Shown: positions 51,716 to 60,017, numbered from the stretch's first letter. The stretch is DNA of 64,000 bases from Bradyrhizobium sp. SRS-191 (GCF_024586915.1 NZ_JANBVS010000005.1:124001-188000); one strand, 5' to 3'. The notes: generated by a model not told the origin, from the sequence alone. Program-made: numbers and translations.

Positions 51716-51768
51716 GAATCAACCCCGATCGATTCAAATTTTAAGCGAATTCGATTCAACAAGGATTC
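51716..51768. promoter_or_regulatory. Cluster of four GANTC (CcrM) sites
   Basis: GAATC at 51716 and GATTC at 51731, 51753 and 51764 fall within 53 bp, and the first two form an inverted repeat ATTTGAATC...GATTCAAAT. They lie 109 bp before the BTLCP start. GANTC is the target of the cell-cycle methyltransferase CcrM. Confidence 0.65.
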
Positions 51769-51876
51769 AAATTAGCGCCTTGTTTGAATTGGGTTTTCGT
51801 CAAATCCATCGTGGCGATTTAGCGGCAGCGAAAAATCTTTGTGAGACACATGGTCCCAACGAAAACGGGGGCCAAA

Positions 51877-52497
51877 ATGGTCAAGCGGACGGGACAGGCA
51901 AAGGGATTGGCGGTCGCAGCCTTCCTGATGGCGATGGGGACGATGGCGCATGCCGGTGATGACCGGGTGCTCTATGCGAGCCTGGGCGACACGACGCGGG
52001 CGCCGATCGGTTGGATCGAGTTCTGCACCGAGACTCCCGAGGAATGCCGCGGCGGCGCGTCGCAGCCCCGCGACATCGTGCTGTCCCAGACCGCCTGGCG
52101 CGATCTGCTAAAGGTCAATCGCTGGGTCAACGAGAACGTCAAGCCCATCACCGACATGGACCATTGGGGCGTGGTCGAGAAATGGTCGCTGCCGACAGAC
52201 GGCTACGGCGACTGCGAGGATTATGTGCTGCTGAAGCGCAAACTGCTGATCGATGCCGGCTGGCCCCGCGAGGCGTTGCTGATCACGGTGGTGCGCGACA
52301 AGAAGGGTGAAGGACACGCCGTCCTCACCGTGAAGACCGACAAGGGCGAATACGTGCTCGACAATCAGAACGAGAACGTCGTCGCCTGGACCGAGACCGG
52401 CTACCGCTTCGTCAAGCGGCAGTCGCAGAGCGACCCGAACGTCTGGGTCTCGCTCGGCGACGGTCGCCCGGCAGTGGCCACCGCCAGCGCCAGATAG
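51877..52497 (+). CDS. Transglutaminase-like cysteine protease, BTLCP family (LapG-related)
   Basis: The 206-residue protein has a signal peptide (AAFLMAMGTMAHAGDD). The BTLCP catalytic triad is in TDGYGDCEDYVLLKRKLLI (Cys), GEGHAVLTVKTDKGEYVLDN (His and Asp). BTLCPs are periplasmic proteases; the best known, LapG, cuts the LapA adhesin under c-di-GMP control. No LapD-like receptor is adjacent, but PilZ and PAS genes precede it. ATG 51877 follows GGGGGCCAAA; ATG 51850 and GTG 51841 are alternatives. Confidence 0.88.
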   Translation: MVKRTGQAKGLAVAAFLMAMGTMAHAGDDRVLYASLGDTTRAPIGWIEFCTETPEECRGGASQPRDIVLSQTAWRDLLKVNRWVNENVKPITDMDHWGVVEKWSLPTDGYGDCEDYVLLKRKLLIDAGWPREALLITVVRDKKGEGHAVLTVKTDKGEYVLDNQNENVVAWTETGYRFVKRQSQSDPNVWVSLGDGRPAVATASAR

Positions 52498-53066
52498 CGC
52501 TGAGAGAGGCGAAACAGGAATTCGAGTTACGCGACCCGGTCACATCCCCACCCCTCCCCGTCCCAGACCGGTTCGCGCGCGGCCAGCTCTCCCCCAAGAG
52601 CTGGCCGCACCTTTTTGGAGACGGCCCGAAAAAAGCGCGATTCCAACGGGCTCCAGCGACAACCGGAAACCACCCCGAAGCTCGCGACGTTTGGCGCATC
52701 CCGCATGGCCCGGCCAACTCGGCTGCCCGCCCGGGTGAAAACCACGAAACTGTGCGGCAGGCGATCGTTTTGCTCGCATGCGCCCGCAAAGTCCCGCTGC
52801 CTGGGGTTGCCACCTCCGCGGAGCGCCGTAAGGCTCTGGCCTTGCGAGGTCCAAAATTCTTCCTGACCTGGCCCAAGGATTCCGCTGTTCCGTTCGTCTC
52901 AAGGGGTGAATGCCGGGAAAATCTCTTTCCCAGTGTCCGGTGTATGGGTGGAACGACGATGGGAGCGATAGGGCACATGCGATCGCCGTCCTGGACGGGA
53001 CTGGACGAGGGGCCGGGTGACCGTCCCGGTTGTCTTGCTCAATCCCGTCGGCCCTGAGGAAAGGAC
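52498..53066. other. Gene-free region before the sigma-factor gene
   Basis: This ~570-bp stretch holds a possible small RNA ending in the hairpin at 52579-52616, the small inverted repeat GGGAAA-N5-TTTCCC (52915-52931) and the likely promoter of the sigma gene. TGGAACGACG at about 52950 is a weak ECF-type -35 candidate. No coding region is supportable. Confidence 0.5.
52546..52616 (+). ncRNA. Possible small RNA with C-rich anti-SD motif and terminator
   Basis: The 17-mer CCCCACCCCTCCCCGTC (52546-52562) is complementary to purine-rich Shine-Dalgarno sequences. It is followed by a perfect 12-bp stem GCGGCCAGCTCT/AGAGCTGGCCGC, loop CCCCCA, then ACCTTTTT. The layout resembles alphaproteobacterial antisense-type small RNAs. 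The 5' end is unknown. The hairpin could simply terminate the BTLCP gene, 80 bp upstream. Confidence 0.35.
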
Positions 53067-53657
53067 ATGGAGGGCGTCATTCAGCGCGTGACAGCAGAGG
53101 TGACTGAGCCGTCGGGCAGCGACGCCACGGATGACGACCTCGTCTGTCTGGCCACGCAGGGCAACCGGGCCGCGTTCGAAGCCTTGTTGCGGCGTCACTA
53201 CGACCTCATGCACCGCGTTGCCTGGCGCATGACCGGCTCCCGGACGGACGCGCAGGACATCTGCCAGGATGTCTGCTGCGCGCTCGTGGAGCGGATCGCT
53301 TCCTTCAGGGGGGACGCCAAGTTCACGACCTGGCTGATCGGAATCGTCCGCAACGCCTGTCATGATCACCATCGGCGCCATTCGACGTTGGCGCGCCTGA
53401 AACGCCACCTCGCCTTGCTTGCGCGAATGGCGGCGCTGCCCGATGGCAGGGATCTCTTTCGTCGCAGCTGGCTCGCGAGCGAGCTGGCGCAGCTTTCGCC
53501 GCTGCTGCGCGAGACGGTCGTGCTTGTGGTCGGCGAAGGCATGACCCACGCGGAGGCGGCGACGGCCCTCGGTGTCTCCGAGTCGACGATCTCCGGCCGC
53601 ATGCACGAGGTGAGGCGACGAGCGAGTCTCGCGAAGGACATCAGCGATGAGTTCTGA
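53067..53657 (+). CDS. ECF-type RNA polymerase sigma factor
   Basis: The 196-residue protein has sigma region 2 (AFEALLRRHYDLMHRVAWRM, AQDICQDVCCALVERIASF) and region 4 (LLRETVVLVVGEGMTHAEAA, LGVSESTISGRMHEVRRR). A short linker separates them, as in ECF factors. Regulon unknown. ATG 53067 has a strong GAGGAAAGGAC box. Its last 11 bases overlap the VWA gene, so the two are translationally coupled and probably act as sigma and regulator. Confidence 0.92.
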   Translation: MEGVIQRVTAEVTEPSGSDATDDDLVCLATQGNRAAFEALLRRHYDLMHRVAWRMTGSRTDAQDICQDVCCALVERIASFRGDAKFTTWLIGIVRNACHDHHRRHSTLARLKRHLALLARMAALPDGRDLFRRSWLASELAQLSPLLRETVVLVVGEGMTHAEAATALGVSESTISGRMHEVRRRASLAKDISDEF

Positions 53658-55806
53658 TCCCGACATCACGCGTTTGCCCGCCTCCCCGCCGCCCCCGCCG
53701 GACGCGCGTGACGCGGCCGTGCAACAGGCGCTGCTGCGCTTCGATCGAAAAAGCGCCGCAACCGCCCAAGGAATCTCGACCGACATCCGTCTCATCGAGC
53801 GAACTGCCGCGTCCCTGCGGCCGTCACGCGAGAGGCCTGTCATGAAGCGAACGCGATATCTCCTGGCTGCCAGCCTGGCCTGCCTTGTTGTCGGATCGGG
53901 CGCCTATCTCCATCTCATTCGGTCACCGCAGGTGGCGCAATTCGCTCCGCCCCTCCAACCGAGGGTGGCGAGCAACGAGGCCGCTCAGGCTGAGCCGACG
54001 GTGCAAGCAAAGAAGGAAAGCGAAAGCCAGGCCCAGCCGCAAACGCAAATCCCAACCGCCACTCCGGCCGCAAAGCCCAACCCGGAAGCCGCCGCGCCCT
54101 CGGCAGCCGCGGCGCCGCCTCCCGCCACGCCGCATGTGGAAGATCGGATCCTCAGCCGGGTGGCTCCGCAGGCGCCTGCCGCGACCGACCGGGTGCAGGG
54201 CTTCATGCCGGGGACGCCGTCGCCCTATTCCGCTCGGAGCCGCGGGGACTACAGGACCGATGACGGATTCAACCGCGCGTCGCCGCCAGCCTTTGCCCAG
54301 CAGATGGCGCCGGCCGAAAGCCTACCCGACCACACACAGCGCGAGCGCGTCTTTGGTGCCGCCGAGCCTGCCGGCCGCGACAAGTTCGCGAATGCGCCGG
54401 AAAACGCCTTCCAGATCGCGCGCGATGCACCGGTCTCGACATTCTCCATCGATGTCGATACGGCGTCGTACGCATTCGTCCGCGCACAGCTCAACCGCAA
54501 TGTCCTGCCGCCGGCCGCGTCCGTTCGGACCGAGGAGCTGATCAACTACTTTCCCTATGACTATGAAGCGCCGGCATCGGCGGACGAGCCGTTCCGGGCC
54601 AATGTTGCCGTGTTTCCGAACCCTTGGGCGGAAGGCCGCAAACTCATGCGCATCGGCATCAAGGGTTATGCGCTGCAACAGACAAACCGGCCGCGCGCGA
54701 ATCTCGTTTTCCTGATCGATACCTCGGGCTCGATGCAGCCGCAAAACCGGTTGCCACTCGTGAAACAGTCGCTCGCCATGCTCGTGACCCAGTTGCAACC
54801 TGAGGACCGCATCGCGATCGTGACCTATGCGGGAAATGCCGGCACGGCGCTTGAACCCACGTCCGTATCCGAGAAGGCGAAAATCCTGACAACGATCGAT
54901 CGGCTCGAGGCGGGCGGCAGCACGGCGGGCGCCGAAGGCATCCGCCATGCCTATGCGCTTGCGGAGCAGAACTTCGACGCCAGCGGCGTCAACCGCGTCA
55001 TCCTCGCCACCGACGGCGACTTTAACGTCGGGATTACGAACAGGGACGAGTTGAAGGGGTTTGTCGAACGGCAGCGCGAGAAGGGCATTTTCCTGTCCAT
55101 CCTTGGCGTTGGCATGGGCAACTACAACGACGCGCTGGCGCAGACGCTGGCACAGAATGGCAACGGCGTCGCCGCTTACATCGATACGATCAACGAGGCG
55201 CGCAAGGTGCTGGTCGAAGAAGCAAGTTCGACGCTGTTTCCGATCGGCAAGGATGTGAAGATCCAGGTCGAGTTCAATCCCGCAGCCGTCGCCGAATATC
55301 GGCTCATCGGCTACGAGACGCGACTTCTCAATCGTGACGATTTCACGAACGACAAGGTCGACGCTGGCGACGTCGGCTCGGGGCAAACCGTGACGGCGCT
55401 CTACGACATCGTGCCTGTCGGCGGGCCTCGAACGGTCGACGATCTCAGATACGGGGCGCGGGCCGCGGCGAGCGGCGCTCCGTCGCCGGCCGAATATGCC
55501 TTTGTCAAGATCCGTTACAAGCTGCCGCGATCCGATCGAAGCGTGGTGATCAGCACACCCGTCGATCGCGGGTCCGAAAGCGCTCGCTTCGAGGAGGCGC
55601 CACTCGATGCCCGCTTTGCAACCAGTGTCGCCGCGTTCGGCGAGATTCTGCGTGGTGGAAAGCATACCGGCCAGTTCGGCTACGACGACGTGCTGCGTAT
55701 CGCCTCCGCAGCACGCGGAGACGATCCTTACGCCTATCGCGCCGAGTTCCTTCAGTTGGTGCGCGCGGCCAAAACCGCGAGCGCAATGCAGCCACTGCGA
55801 CCTTGA
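53647..55806 (+). CDS. YfbK-like von Willebrand factor A protein, sigma-factor partner
   Basis: The 719-residue protein has a cytoplasmic N-terminal stretch (~65 residues), one membrane helix (RYLLAASLACLVVGSGAYL), a Pro/Ala/Gln linker and the YfbK-type layout. The VWA-N region contains FSIDVDTASYAFVRAQLNR, the VWA domain holds the MIDAS FLIDTSGSMQPQNRLPLVK, and a C-terminal DUF3520-like part follows (YDIVPVGGPRTVDDLRYGAR). Overlap with the sigma gene suggests the N-terminal tail acts as an anti-sigma-like module, with the VWA domain in the periplasm. That is inference from the layout. Confidence 0.88.
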   Translation: MSSDPDITRLPASPPPPPDARDAAVQQALLRFDRKSAATAQGISTDIRLIERTAASLRPSRERPVMKRTRYLLAASLACLVVGSGAYLHLIRSPQVAQFAPPLQPRVASNEAAQAEPTVQAKKESESQAQPQTQIPTATPAAKPNPEAAAPSAAAAPPPATPHVEDRILSRVAPQAPAATDRVQGFMPGTPSPYSARSRGDYRTDDGFNRASPPAFAQQMAPAESLPDHTQRERVFGAAEPAGRDKFANAPENAFQIARDAPVSTFSIDVDTASYAFVRAQLNRNVLPPAASVRTEELINYFPYDYEAPASADEPFRANVAVFPNPWAEGRKLMRIGIKGYALQQTNRPRANLVFLIDTSGSMQPQNRLPLVKQSLAMLVTQLQPEDRIAIVTYAGNAGTALEPTSVSEKAKILTTIDRLEAGGSTAGAEGIRHAYALAEQNFDASGVNRVILATDGDFNVGITNRDELKGFVERQREKGIFLSILGVGMGNYNDALAQTLAQNGNGVAAYIDTINEARKVLVEEASSTLFPIGKDVKIQVEFNPAAVAEYRLIGYETRLLNRDDFTNDKVDAGDVGSGQTVTALYDIVPVGGPRTVDDLRYGARAAASGAPSPAEYAFVKIRYKLPRSDRSVVISTPVDRGSESARFEEAPLDARFATSVAAFGEILRGGKHTGQFGYDDVLRIASAARGDDPYAYRAEFLQLVRAAKTASAMQPLRP

Positions 55807-55902
55807 TGGATCTGCGATTCTCGACCACGGCATCGGTGCGCAACTTGCGACCCGCGCAGGCGAAAAGCGTCAGGCGAATGAAACTCGCCAACGCCGTCGA
55901 GC

Positions 55903-55940
55903 GCGGCCAGGCCTCCCCCAAGGTCTGGCCGCACCTTTTT
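55903..55940 (+). terminator. Terminator after the VWA gene, near-copy of the 52579 hairpin
   Basis: GCGGCCAGGCCT pairs with AGGTCTGGCCGC (one G-T wobble) around the loop CCCCCA and is followed by ACCTTTTTT. The loop and tail are identical to those at 52579-52616. Confidence 0.8.
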
Positions 55941-56032
55941 TAGGCCTTGCTTTGACGATATCTTCCTGGCGGGGCGCGGCGGATCGCCGGCCAACCTTGT
56001 TTTCCCTCGACCGTCGGGTTTAGGTTGTCGGC

Positions 56033-56464
56033 ATGATGATGATCCTGCGAAGCGCGGCGCTCGTGGCTGCGGCCCTGACCCTTTCGAACTGCTGCATGTC
56101 CGGCACCGGTTGCTCGGGCCCGCTGGCCTCGGCCGGCACGCCGGCGATGGCCGCCGCAACACCGGGTGCCACACCCGCCGCGATGACGGCACCGCAGGCG
56201 GCGACAGCCATCGCCGACTGGGACGGACGCGTCGCCTCCTCGGAGGCCGATACCGACATGGTGATGGAGCCCGACATCGGCGCCGCTCCCCGCAAGACCG
56301 GCAAGCGCCGTGGCGACTCGCGCGTCGACGCGATGTCCTCGCAGTCGAGCACGGGCACGCGCGGCCGGATGAGTTGGGAGGAGGAACAGGCGGCCGACCT
56401 CGCCGACGAGGCTCGCCTCAAGCAGAAGCTCAATATCTGCCGGAACTGCAACACGACCCAGTAA
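56033..56464 (+). CDS. Small secreted protein, function unknown
   Basis: The 143-residue product begins MMMILRSAALVAAALTL with an export signal ending near SNCCMSGTGC; the first Cys might be lipidated but the motif is atypical. The middle is Ala/Pro/Thr-rich. A charged C-terminal part (MSWEEEQAADLADEARLKQK) ends in a Cys pair (NICRNCNTTQ). There is no recognised domain. It is a single-gene unit between two gene-free gaps. Confidence 0.65.
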   Translation: MMMILRSAALVAAALTLSNCCMSGTGCSGPLASAGTPAMAAATPGATPAAMTAPQAATAIADWDGRVASSEADTDMVMEPDIGAAPRKTGKRRGDSRVDAMSSQSSTGTRGRMSWEEEQAADLADEARLKQKLNICRNCNTTQ

Positions 56465-56729
56465 CCCTCTGACCCGTCTCGGGTTCAGCACCTTGCCCGG
56501 GACCGGCCGACGGCTGGCCGGCGCGACCGGCCGGGAGTTTGCCGGCGGCGTTTTTGCGGCTTGCCGGCCTCGTTTTCGTCAGATTTGCTAATAAAGTCCG
56601 GTGGTCGGGATCGGCCTCCCACGGCATGCGTTTTGCTGCTTATGGGCTGCTCCTGCCGAGCATGCCTTTTTCCGCCGCTCCAATTTTCGGAACGGCCTTC
56701 CGAAGCTTTTTGGTTAGGGTGGTTTCGTG

Positions 56730-57248
56730 ATGGATCCGGTGACGCGCGACACCAGACGTTATCTCGAGAAGTCCGGCGCCAGCGCCGTCAAGAGCTCGCA
56801 GCCGATCGCGCTCGCCGCGGCCACCCTGCTCGTGCTGGTCGCGGGCATCGGCGGCATCCTGCTGTGGCGCGCCTATGGCGGTTCACCGGTCGAGCCCGAG
56901 CGCGGCGCGGTGACTCGGCAGTTGCAGGCGCGGACGGCTCAGGCCTCCGAGCAATTGGTGGAGAAGACCAAGGGGCTGGAGGCCAGCCAGCAGGAATCGA
57001 TCGACCAGCTGCAGATGATGCAGGAGCAGCTGCAGAGCATGCGCCAGCTTCTCGCGGCCCAGCAGGCCGACACCAAGCGTCTTGCCGAGCAGGTCTCGAC
57101 GATGAAGGAGTCGATCGACGGCCTGCGCCAATCCTTCGCCAGCACGCAATCCTCCGAGCAGGCCTCGCCGCCGCCGCGCAATCGCAGCATCCGTGCGCGC
57201 GCTCATGCGAACCGCAGCGGACACCGGCATCGCCGCAGCCGCGGTTAG
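56730..57248 (+). CDS. Membrane-anchored coiled-coil protein, function unknown
   Basis: The 172-residue protein has a ~25-residue cytoplasmic head, one membrane helix (LAAATLLVLVAGIGGILLW), and a long Gln/Glu/Leu coiled coil (residues ~65-140: TAQASEQLVEKTKGLEASQQ, QLQMMQEQLQSMRQLLAAQQ, RLAEQVSTMKESIDGLRQSF). The tail is Arg/His-rich and disordered (RNRSIRARAHANRSGHRHRR). Topology suggests a periplasmic or cytoplasmic tether. ATG 56730 is preferred to GTG 56727. Confidence 0.75.
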   Translation: MDPVTRDTRRYLEKSGASAVKSSQPIALAAATLLVLVAGIGGILLWRAYGGSPVEPERGAVTRQLQARTAQASEQLVEKTKGLEASQQESIDQLQMMQEQLQSMRQLLAAQQADTKRLAEQVSTMKESIDGLRQSFASTQSSEQASPPPRNRSIRARAHANRSGHRHRRSRG

Positions 57249-57574
57249 TCGTTAGTCGTAGGAGCTGTACAATCCCTGCCGAAAATTCCCGGTGGCTTGT
57301 GAAGTGCTTCACATAGCGAGCCGTGGATTCGGGCCATCTTGTGATCACCGGATGGCGAGCCAATTTCAGGATGGCGCAGGGCCAATTTCAATCCGGGGCT
57401 GGCAAGGTCGTTGGCGCCATACTGCGCCGACGACCTTGTTCTTTGTAGTGGACCCTCGAGCGCAAGATGACTTCGGAACTGCGCCGCGTGCACAGCACCC
57501 TCTCCTGCTGGTGACTTGCTTTTCACAGCCGCTTCTCTGCTCAATGCACGCCTCACCTGTGGAGAGAAGCCGCC
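57249..57574. other. Gene-free region with a CRP-type palindrome
   Basis: No coding region is supportable here. Apart from the palindrome at 57298-57313 and the promoter of the downstream hydrolase, I see only a short direct repeat (GTTAGTC twice near 57245). Confidence 0.5.
57298..57313. promoter_or_regulatory. CRP-type site TGTGA-N6-TCACA
   Basis: TGTGA AGTGCT TCACA is a perfect 16-bp palindrome matching the classic cAMP-receptor-protein consensus. It lies 50 bp after the coiled-coil gene and 262 bp before the dienelactone-hydrolase-like gene. Alphaproteobacterial CRP relatives may use other motifs, so the regulator is uncertain. Confidence 0.45.
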
Positions 57575-58462
57575 ATGTCCGCCGACCCCATACTGACGTC
57601 CGACGTGATCGGACTGACCAAAGTCGCCCCGTTCTCGCGCCGCGGCTTCATGACCGCGTCCGCAGCCGTCACCGCCGGCTACACGTTGGCCGCAGGCCCT
57701 GTCCGGGCCGAGGTCATCACCACCGACACCAGCGGCCTCAATGCTGGCGATGCGAAGGTGAAGGTCGCCGATGCCGAGATGCCGGTGTATTTCGCCAGGC
57801 CCGTCAGCGCCAGCAATCCGCCTGTCATCCTGGTCGCGATGGAGATCTTCGGCCTGCACCAATACATCAAGGACGTGACGCGACGCCTCGCCAAGCTCGG
57901 CGCGCTCGCGGTGGCGCCCGACTACTATTTCCGCAGCGGCACCGATCTCACCAAGATCAGCGACATCAAGGAGCTGCTGCCGATCGTGAATGCGAAGCCT
58001 GATGCCGAGCTGCTGTCGGATCTCGACGCGACGGTGGCCTGGGCCAAATCACAGGGCGGCGACACCTCGCGTCTCGGCATCGTCGGCTTCTGCCGCGGCG
58101 GCCGCAATGTCTGGGAATATGCCGCCCACAATGCCGGGCTGAAGGCCGGCGTGGCGTTCTATGGTCCGCTGACCGATGCGCCCAACCCGGCGTGGCCGAA
58201 GAGCCCGGCGCAGCTTGCGCCGGAGATGAAGGCGCCTGTGCTCGGCCTCTATGGCGAGGCCGACACCGGCATTCCAGTCGCCAGCGTCGAGGCGATGAAG
58301 GCCGCGCTCGCGGAGAACAAGAAGACCGCTGAGTTCAAGCTCTATCCCGGCGCGCCGCATGGCTTCCACGCCGACTACCGCCCGAGCTATCGCAAGGAGG
58401 CGGCGGAGGATGCGTGGTCACAGATGCAGGCGTGGTTCAAGAAATATGGCGTGCTGAGCTGA
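57575..58462 (+). CDS. Dienelactone-hydrolase-family protein with Tat signal
   Basis: The 295-residue protein carries a twin-arginine export signal (SRRGFMTASAAVTAGYTLAA) and an alpha/beta-hydrolase domain. The nucleophile Cys is in LGIVGFCRGGRNVWEYA, where DLH enzymes have Cys rather than Ser. The Asp is near GLYGEADTGIPVASVEAM, and the His is in YPGAPHGFHADYRPSY. Dienelactone hydrolases open lactone rings in chloroaromatic breakdown, but many relatives act on other esters. It is exported folded, unlike the classic enzyme. A CRP-type palindrome lies upstream. Confidence 0.88.
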   Translation: MSADPILTSDVIGLTKVAPFSRRGFMTASAAVTAGYTLAAGPVRAEVITTDTSGLNAGDAKVKVADAEMPVYFARPVSASNPPVILVAMEIFGLHQYIKDVTRRLAKLGALAVAPDYYFRSGTDLTKISDIKELLPIVNAKPDAELLSDLDATVAWAKSQGGDTSRLGIVGFCRGGRNVWEYAAHNAGLKAGVAFYGPLTDAPNPAWPKSPAQLAPEMKAPVLGLYGEADTGIPVASVEAMKAALAENKKTAEFKLYPGAPHGFHADYRPSYRKEAAEDAWSQMQAWFKKYGVLS

Positions 58463-58490
58463 TCGGCACGCACATGTCGGCGTGGTGACC

Positions 58491-58626
58491 GAGGGTGGGC
58501 AAAGCAGCCGCGGCCAGGCGGCAGCGTGCCCACCGTCGCTCCGCGAACTCGTCAGCAACGATGGCGGGCACGGCGCGACTGCCATCTCGCACGCGGCGAG
58601 ATCACGACCGCGCCTTTGCCCACCCT
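58491..58626. repeat. Nested intergenic palindrome (GGTGGGCAAAG type)
   Basis: AGGGTGGGCAAAG (58492-58504) and its complement CTTTGCCCACCCT (58614-58626) enclose a second imperfect pair (GCGTGCCCACC with GGCGGGCACGGC). It lies just after the hydrolase gene and matches a repeat type I recall from related genomes. Confidence 0.75.
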
Positions 58627-58648
58627 ATGCGGACCGCGCAAGGACGGC

Positions 58649-58789
58649 TCAGCGCCGCCGGCGCACCCTCGCCGGCTGCCGGGCGCCCTGTTCGAGCTCC
58701 CAGGCCATCCAGACCAGAGCGGCGCCGAGACCGACGACGACGCCCATGAAGACGAAGGTGAGTTCAGGGGATGTGAGTGAGTTCATCAT
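58649..58789 (-). CDS. Small single-pass membrane protein (46 residues)
   Basis: Two adjacent ATG codons (58789 and 58786) open a frame encoding MMNSLTSPELTF, one membrane helix (VFMGVVVGLGAALVWMAWE), and a basic tail ending RVRRRR. AGGC precedes the first ATG. The hydrophobic-then-basic design and lack of antisense genes make it a plausible real membrane microprotein. No family recognised. Confidence 0.5.
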   Translation of the reverse strand: MMNSLTSPELTFVFMGVVVGLGAALVWMAWELEQGARQPARVRRRR

Positions 58790-58927
58790 GCCTGGAATCC
58801 ATGCAAGCGTTGCGCCAGCTCTTGCTCCATGGCCGCCTCGTGCACCGCAGCGGCAGGAAATGGTGACCGGGATATCGTTAAGGCGAAGTGACTGGCCAAC
58901 GCGTCACCCCGCCCGCAGGTTCACCGC

Positions 58928-59230
58928 TCATTCACAGACTTCAACGGGACGAAGACGCCAGCCGTGCGCTGTCCGCACGCGCTTCTTGATCACGTAGCAG
59001 CCGCCGATGTCTTCATAGGTGTAAGGGTAGTAGTTGTAGGGATAGCCGCCGTAATAATAGGGATAGCCGAAACCGAAGCCGATCCCGAAGCCAGGGCCAA
59101 AGCCGTGGTGATAGAAGCCGTGACCGAAGCCACCCCCGTGATGGAAGCCGCCGCGGGCCGACGCCGCGCCGGGGATCATGATCAACGCGATCCCGCCGGC
59201 CGCCAGCAATCCCATCCAAGTTTTACGCAT
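58928..59230 (-). CDS. Secreted Gly/His/Tyr-rich protein
   Basis: The 100-residue protein starts MRKTWMGLLAAGGIALIM with a signal peptide cut near GAASARGG. The mature part is Gly/His-rich then Gly/Phe/Tyr-rich (GFGPGFGIGFGFGYPYYYGG), and ends CYVIKKRVRTAHGWRLRPVE, a C-terminal motif seen in many small rhizobial envelope proteins. ATG 59230 leaves a proper signal. The role is unknown; a structural envelope part is plausible. Confidence 0.75.
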   Translation of the reverse strand: MRKTWMGLLAAGGIALIMIPGAASARGGFHHGGGFGHGFYHHGFGPGFGIGFGFGYPYYYGGYPYNYYPYTYEDIGGCYVIKKRVRTAHGWRLRPVEVCE

Positions 59231-59384
59231 CGATCCGTCTCCAAATTCACGCAGCCCAAGCTGCAATGATCGCGTCATTGCAACGCAAATGTCTTAAGGC
59301 CTGATTTGGAACAGCTCGCGGGCAGCCGCACTCACATCTGCGCGATCAGGTGTCTGAACGTCACGTCAAGAGCCGCAGCAATGA

Positions 59385-59942
59385 TCAGCAACCGCGGCAG
59401 ATGCTCTTCACCTTCTGATCGACCTTCTGGTTCTCCTGCTGAATCTCGGCATCCACCGTGTTGTCGCCCGGACGGTTGGGTCCCGTTGCCGAGGTGCCGC
59501 CGGCGGCACCGCGGCCTGCGCCCGTGGTGACCCCGGAATTGCCCGACGCTGAGCCAGATCCGCTCGCACCCGAGCCGGTCGATTGGGCGGTGCCAAGGCT
59601 GTTGGTGCCGTTGGCGCCGGCCGCCCCCGGTTGAGACAGCTGCGCGCCATTGCCGACGCCGTTCGGGCTGGTGGACGTGTTTCCCAGCCCCGCAGCGTTT
59701 CCAGAAGCTGTGCCGCTGGTACCGCTCGTCCCGGCGCCTGCAGTCCCGGTCGTCCCGGCGCTGGAGCCGCTGCCACCCGTCGCACTGCTCGCAGCGCCGC
59801 CGCCGCCGGCCGCGCCGCCGGCGCTTGCTCCGCCGCCCGCCCCACCTCCTCCGCCGCCACCGCCGCCGCTCTGGGCGAAGACGGCCGTCGCCGTCGTGAG
59901 ACCTGCAATCACGATCAGTGTGCGCAAGGAATGTCTGGTCAT
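59385..59942 (-). CDS. Secreted Gly/Ala/Ser-rich low-complexity protein
   Basis: The 185-residue product has a signal peptide (MTRHSLRTLIVIAGLTTATA, cut near AVFAQSGG). The mature chain is low-complexity Gly/Ala/Ser/Thr, with one run of nine glycines (SGGGGGGGGGAGGG). The last 30 residues (DNTVDAEIQQENQKVDQKVK) form a charged helix ending in CRGC. The strongly biased composition makes gene calls less certain, but the signal peptide and C-terminal part support a real protein. No function known. Confidence 0.6.
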   Translation of the reverse strand: MTRHSLRTLIVIAGLTTATAVFAQSGGGGGGGGGAGGGASAGGAAGGGGAASSATGGSGSSAGTTGTAGAGTSGTSGTASGNAAGLGNTSTSPNGVGNGAQLSQPGAAGANGTNSLGTAQSTGSGASGSGSASGNSGVTTGAGRGAAGGTSATGPNRPGDNTVDAEIQQENQKVDQKVKSICRGC

Positions 59943-60017
59943 CGGAGGCTCTCCCTTTACGTCTCAACCCGACCGGGCAGGCCGCGTTCCGGAACCAACG
60001 TGAATGGGAGAGGATTG

